This document shows positions 31,451 through 34,678 of a DNA stretch of 34,678 nucleotides, one piece after another. The stretch is from positions 1 through 34,678 of the forward strand of contig CAZJQP010000053.1 in the NCBI GenBank assembly GCA_964548225.1, given 5' to 3'. The DNA comes from CALMEH01 sp964548225. GTDB taxonomy: Bacteria > Acidobacteriota > Blastocatellia > Pyrinomonadales > Pyrinomonadaceae. The notes beneath the pieces were generated by a model, which did no database searches, was not told the origin of the DNA, and was given only the letters and a program-made list of their open reading frames with translations. The position numbers and the translations under genes are program-made. How positions within the stretch are numbered: the first letter of the stretch is position 1; the number at the start of each line of letters is the position of its first letter.

Positions 31451-31945
31451 TTATAAAGTCCGCTCTAAATCAATTTTCTCAAACTTCTTACAACCGCCCA
31501 AAAAACTGCTGATAAAATACGCGGTTTTATAATTTCTTGAAGTTAATTTCATCAAAAACGGCGCGGAATAGGCTTCGGCGGTTACGATTTTGATAACGCC
31601 GTCTTGCGAACTTCCCGAAGATTTCAAATCATCATAAATCGGCTCAAAATCTTCGGCGCGATAGTTTTCCAAAAATTGTTCGGCGATAAAATTTTCAATC
31701 TTTACGGGCGAATTCCAAAACCAACTCGTTTTATTTTCGTTCGGCAGAAACTTTTCGCCGAGCGTTTTTTGCGTTTCTTCGTCGCTGTAATGTTTGCCTT
31801 TCGGCGTTATCGGAAACAGTTTGAACTCGACCGCATCTTCGGTGTTCAAATCAATCTGATAAAAACCTCGTCCGCAGGCTTGCGCGAAATTATTTGATAC
31901 GAAAAACGCTAGACAAAAGACGATTGATAAAGTAATTTTCAGCAT
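31451..31945 (-). CDS. Secreted hypothetical protein inside the arginine operon
   Basis: 164 residues. Signal peptide MLKITLSIVFCLAFFVS, cleavage near FAQA. Two cysteines (QACGRGFY and GGCKKFEK) could pair. Strand-rich, no catalytic motif recognised. It is placed between the carbamoyltransferase (21 nt upstream) and argB (3 nt downstream), which implies co-transcription with arginine genes, although an exported protein has no obvious role in that pathway. Family not recognised. Confidence 0.72.
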   Translation of the reverse strand: MLKITLSIVFCLAFFVSNNFAQACGRGFYQIDLNTEDAVEFKLFPITPKGKHYSDEETQKTLGEKFLPNENKTSWFWNSPVKIENFIAEQFLENYRAEDFEPIYDDLKSSGSSQDGVIKIVTAEAYSAPFLMKLTSRNYKTAYFISSFLGGCKKFEKIDLERTL

Positions 31946-31966
31946 AATCGTTTGATAACTCGCGGT

Positions 31967-32974
31967 TTATTTTTGTTGCCCGACGAGCTTTGACATAATC
32001 GCTTTCTGAACGTGCAAACGATTCTCGGCTTGCGCGATAACCACCGAATTTGCCGAATCAATCACCGCATCCGTAACAATCACATTTCGCCGCACGGGAA
32101 GACAGTGCATAAAAATCGCATCATTTGTCCGCGACATTTTCGCCTCGTCAACAATCCATTTTTTGCGATAAACTTCGCGTTCCCGAATATCTTGATTCGC
32201 GTTTCCGTAATGCCGGAAACTTCCCCAACTTTTGGCATAAACGACTTCCGCCTCTCGAAACGCCATATCAACTTGATTGACAATCTCCAAACTTCCGCCG
32301 TTTTCTTTCGCCTGATTTTCGATTTCCGTCAAAAGCTCGTCGTCGAGTTCATAACCTTTCGGATGCGCGATTCGCAAATCGTGTCCAAACTGCGCCGACG
32401 CAAGCGCGAAACTGTTCGGCACAGCCATCGGCAAAGGTTTCGGATGCCAAGCCCAAGTCAGCAAAACTTTCTTTTTAACTTTCCCGAAATTTTCACGAAT
32501 CGTCAACATATCCGCCATTGACTGACACGGATGGTGCATCGCCGATTCGAGATTTATCACGGGCTTCGACGCATATTTCTGAAAAGCCGACAAAATCGGC
32601 TCGGTGCGCTCCAAATTCCAATCTTTCAACTCCGTAAACGTCCGCACACCAATCGCCGAAACATATCTTTCCAAAACCCGCACAAACTCCGCCAAATGCT
32701 CGGTTTTGTCAGAATCCATCACGACATTTTCCCGATGTTCAAGCGTCCAAGAAGTTCCGCCCGGCTCAAGAATCACCGCATTTCCACCAAGTTCATAAAT
32801 CCCGACCTGCATCGAAGCACGAGTTCTCAGCGAAGGATTGAAAAACACAAGCGCAACCGATTTTCCGCTCAAAGATTTTTCGAGATTTGCGCCGTTTTTG
32901 AATTCGAGCGCGGATTCGATAATTTCTTCGAGTTCGGCGCGTGAAAAATCGGATGTAGTTAGGAAATTACTCAT
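31967..32974 (-). CDS. N-acylornithine carbamoyltransferase (acetyl/succinyl type)
   Basis: 335 residues. Transfers carbamoyl to an acylated ornithine in arginine biosynthesis. FFNPSLRTRASM replaces the STRTR carbamoyl-phosphate loop of ordinary OTCase, and MHCLPVRRNVIVTDAVIDS and AENRLHVQKAIM are marks of the acetyl/succinyl-ornithine branch. At the specificity position (DSDKTEH, Thr91) Xanthomonas AOTCase has Glu92 and Bacteroides SOTCase has Pro90. The C-terminal Lys of HVQKAIM, carboxylated in AOTCase, is present. The protein thus mixes features of both; succinylornithine use is possible. It starts 1 nt after the SIMPL gene stop: same operon. Confidence 0.9.
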   Translation of the reverse strand: MSNFLTTSDFSRAELEEIIESALEFKNGANLEKSLSGKSVALVFFNPSLRTRASMQVGIYELGGNAVILEPGGTSWTLEHRENVVMDSDKTEHLAEFVRVLERYVSAIGVRTFTELKDWNLERTEPILSAFQKYASKPVINLESAMHHPCQSMADMLTIRENFGKVKKKVLLTWAWHPKPLPMAVPNSFALASAQFGHDLRIAHPKGYELDDELLTEIENQAKENGGSLEIVNQVDMAFREAEVVYAKSWGSFRHYGNANQDIREREVYRKKWIVDEAKMSRTNDAIFMHCLPVRRNVIVTDAVIDSANSVVIAQAENRLHVQKAIMSKLVGQQK

Positions 32975-32975
32975 T

Positions 32976-33752
32976 TTAGTTCAGAATAAAAACAACTGTT
33001 ACTTGAGCCGAAACGGTTATCATTCCGGGCGAAAAAGTTCCGACATTGGTTGAAACGGTTTCGACAGTTGGAGTTGAGCGAGTATTTGCTACCATCTGAC
33101 CGTTAACCGAAAGATTTGAATAATTCAAATTTGTGTTTGAAACTGTTCCTTCGGTAATTTTTATGGCTTTGCCGATAGTTTGTCCAATTGCACTTGCCAT
33201 TGCGGTCGCTTTTTCCTTCGCAGCTTTGAGCGACATATCGCGGGCTTGGTCTTTGTATTGACGCAGTTTTGACGTTTCAAAACTGACATCATTTACTTCG
33301 GTTATTCCGGTTTTCAGCAATTCCGAAAAAAGTTCTTCAAATTTATTGAGTTCTAAAAATTTTATTTTGATAGTTTTTGAAACTTCGTATCCGACAAAAA
33401 TCTTCTCGCCCGTTAAATCGCCGTCTTCGTCATAAACAGGTTTTTTCGGGTCGCGGATGATTTTGTATTTCATTTCAACGGAAATATTTCGGATATTGAC
33501 ATTTTGCGCCGGAATATTAAAACGTCGGGTTACTTCCAAAACTTTTGCAGTTGTTTCATCGTTTTGTTTTTTGGCGATGGCTAAATCTTTGTCAAGTTTT
33601 GTTACGTCAAGCGAAATATGAGCCTCGTCAGGTTCAACAAAAACTTCCGCACTTCCTGTAACCGTAATCTGCGGCGTTTTATCTAAATCCTGTGCATAAG
33701 AATTAGACAAAAACCCCAAAAATAATAACAACGAAATACTAATTTTTTTCAT
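32976..33752 (-). CDS. SIMPL domain (DUF541) secreted protein
   Basis: 258 residues. Signal peptide MKKISISLLLFLGFLSNSYA. The SIMPL pattern is plain: PQITVTGSAEVFVEPDEAHI, LDVTKLDKDLAIAKKQNDE, the YEVSKTIKIKF strand, AKEKATAMASAIGQTIGKAI and a final strand-rich VSAQVTVVFIL. Members form ring-like periplasmic assemblies of unknown role. It sits upstream of the carbamoyltransferase, 1 nt apart, so it is co-transcribed, perhaps by chance of gene order. Confidence 0.9.
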   Translation of the reverse strand: MKKISISLLLFLGFLSNSYAQDLDKTPQITVTGSAEVFVEPDEAHISLDVTKLDKDLAIAKKQNDETTAKVLEVTRRFNIPAQNVNIRNISVEMKYKIIRDPKKPVYDEDGDLTGEKIFVGYEVSKTIKIKFLELNKFEELFSELLKTGITEVNDVSFETSKLRQYKDQARDMSLKAAKEKATAMASAIGQTIGKAIKITEGTVSNTNLNYSNLSVNGQMVANTRSTPTVETVSTNVGTFSPGMITVSAQVTVVFILN

Positions 33753-33786
33753 TTCTACGAATTCTCCTTAAAATTAAAATCTCAAA

Positions 33787-34626
33787 TCAATTTATCACAT
33801 TTCCGCTTAACTCTTTTTCAATTTCTTCAATCGTCGGCAAACTCCCTTTCAGATTTTCGGGCAATTCCTCCAACCATCGCATTTCCGACACGCCGATTGG
33901 TTTGTTGATGTCGCGCAAACCGTATTCGGCGACCACGCCGTTTTTCGATTTGCACAAAATCAAACCGATGCTCGGTTCGTCTTTTTCGTGGCGCAGCAAA
34001 TCGTCAACCGCCGACAGATAAAAATTCATTTTCCCCGCAAATTCGGGCTTGAATTTGCCCATTTTCAAATCAATCGCGACAAACGAACGAAGTTTCAGAT
34101 GATAAAACAAAAGGTCTATGTAAAAACACTCGCCGCCGACTTCCAAGTGATATTGACTGCCGACAAACGCAAAACCAACGCCCAATTCGAGCAAAAACTT
34201 ACGAATGTTTTCAAGCAGAGCCTTTTCCAAATCGCGCTCAACGGCTTCATCGTGGAGCGTCAGAAAATCGAAATTATACGGGTCTTTCAAAAGCTGTTTC
34301 GCCAATTCCGACTGCGGTTTCGGCAAAGTCAAATCAAAATTCGTTACGGCTTTGCCTTGCCGCTCAAACAGACGGCTTTCGATTTGCAAAACCAAAACAT
34401 TCCGACTCCAACCGTTTTCGATGGTTTTGTTGATGTAAAATTCGCGTTGTTTTTGGTCTTTAACTTTATCCAGAAGCGTAAGGTTGTGATACCAAGTAAT
34501 TTGTGCAAGTGCCTCTTGCACAAATTGTTCATCAGGATAAGTTTCCGCTAAAGCTCGCATATACTTTAAGTTACGGGTGGAGAATCCTTTCATTTCGGGA
34601 AAAGCCGAACGCAAATCTTTCGATAA
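33787..34626 (-). pseudogene. PD-(D/E)XK nuclease family (YhcG/DUF1016) protein, 5'-truncated
   Basis: About 275-280 residues of the C-terminal part of a DUF1016 protein. Nuclease core: GECFYIDLLFYHLKLRSFVA with the (D/E)xK of IDLKMGKFKPEFAGK, and the preceding LELGVGFAFVGSQYHLEV strand. Full-length members have about 70-100 more N-terminal residues before LSKDLRSAFPEMKGFSTRN. Here the frame runs back only to LSKDL and meets TAA at 34627-34629. The only starts are a TTG at 34612-34614 or internal ATGs. So the 5' end is missing; the gene is probably inactive or makes a nuclease fragment. These proteins are often linked to restriction-modification and other mobile defence loci. Confidence 0.75.
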
Positions 34627-34678
34627 TTAGACCTCTTGCAAAAGAAAATTAGATAATTCAATGTAGAAATATAATTTT
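34627..34678. other. Sequence replacing the nuclease N-terminus; possible insertion-sequence end
   Basis: Homology to the nuclease stops at 34626. The adjoining DNA (TTAGACCTCTTGCAAAAG from 34627) does not continue the protein and is AT-rich to the window edge. The CTCTTGCAAAAG-type sequence resembles terminal inverted repeats of some insertion sequences; this is recollection, and the other end is outside the window. Confidence 0.35.

Overview
The window looks like chromosome from an AT-leaning, Gram-negative-type heterotroph. My best guess is Acidobacteriota (Blastocatellia/Pyrinomonadaceae-like). The grounds are several secreted proteins, a DxDGDG...FRPS repeat protein, a carboxypeptidase-regulatory-like domain protein, a DUF4197 protein, a SIMPL protein, and an acylornithine-type (not ordinary ornithine) carbamoyltransferase. 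This is inference from gene content; no rRNA or tRNA gene was seen.

Layout. 1-1848: one minus-strand hypothetical gene, then about 1 kb packed with inverted repeats and a 21-bp-period array. 1849-5181: plus-strand DUF305 protein, LVIVD/beta-propeller protein and dienelactone hydrolase. 5342-13277: minus-strand run folC, papain-fold-like protein, gpmA, DUF4197, YeiH-type transporter, small membrane protein, uvrA. 13304-18667: plus-strand five-gene block of DinB-like protein, PhlG-type C-C hydrolase, covalent-flavin oxidase, amidase and KAS III-like synthase. It lies between accD and folC, which are neighbours in many bacteria. 19731-22808: two large secreted plus-strand proteins. 22827-26317: minus-strand inositol-phosphatase family protein, four-helix-bundle protein, esterase, pgpA and a secreted protein. 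26600-27448: OmpA-like protein. 27588-29690: rimO fused in frame to a secreted-protein gene. 29803-30270: lipoprotein. 30557-33752: argB, a secreted protein, argF-type carbamoyltransferase and a SIMPL protein. 33787-34626: a 5'-truncated PD-(D/E)XK nuclease next to a possible insertion-sequence end.

Most unusual signals. (1) Three separate intergenic arrays (1286-1432, 21656-21844, 30276-30527) keep an exact 21-bp period without indels. Read in one frame, each gives a heptad of the form [K/N/Q]-x-F-[G/S]-x-x-x, although the DNA units differ. (2) An 843-bp module carrying a secreted-protein gene sits inside the 3' end of rimO, bounded by a 31-bp duplication of rimO's last codons that differs only at two synonymous positions. 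(3) The accD/folC-intervening operon combines a PhlG-like hydrolase with a KAS III-like enzyme, a flavoprotein and an amidase, suggesting an unrecognised small-molecule pathway. A 133-bp palindromic element inside it supplies the end of the hydrolase gene. (4) The carbamoyltransferase has Thr at the residue that separates acetyl- from succinyl-ornithine enzymes.
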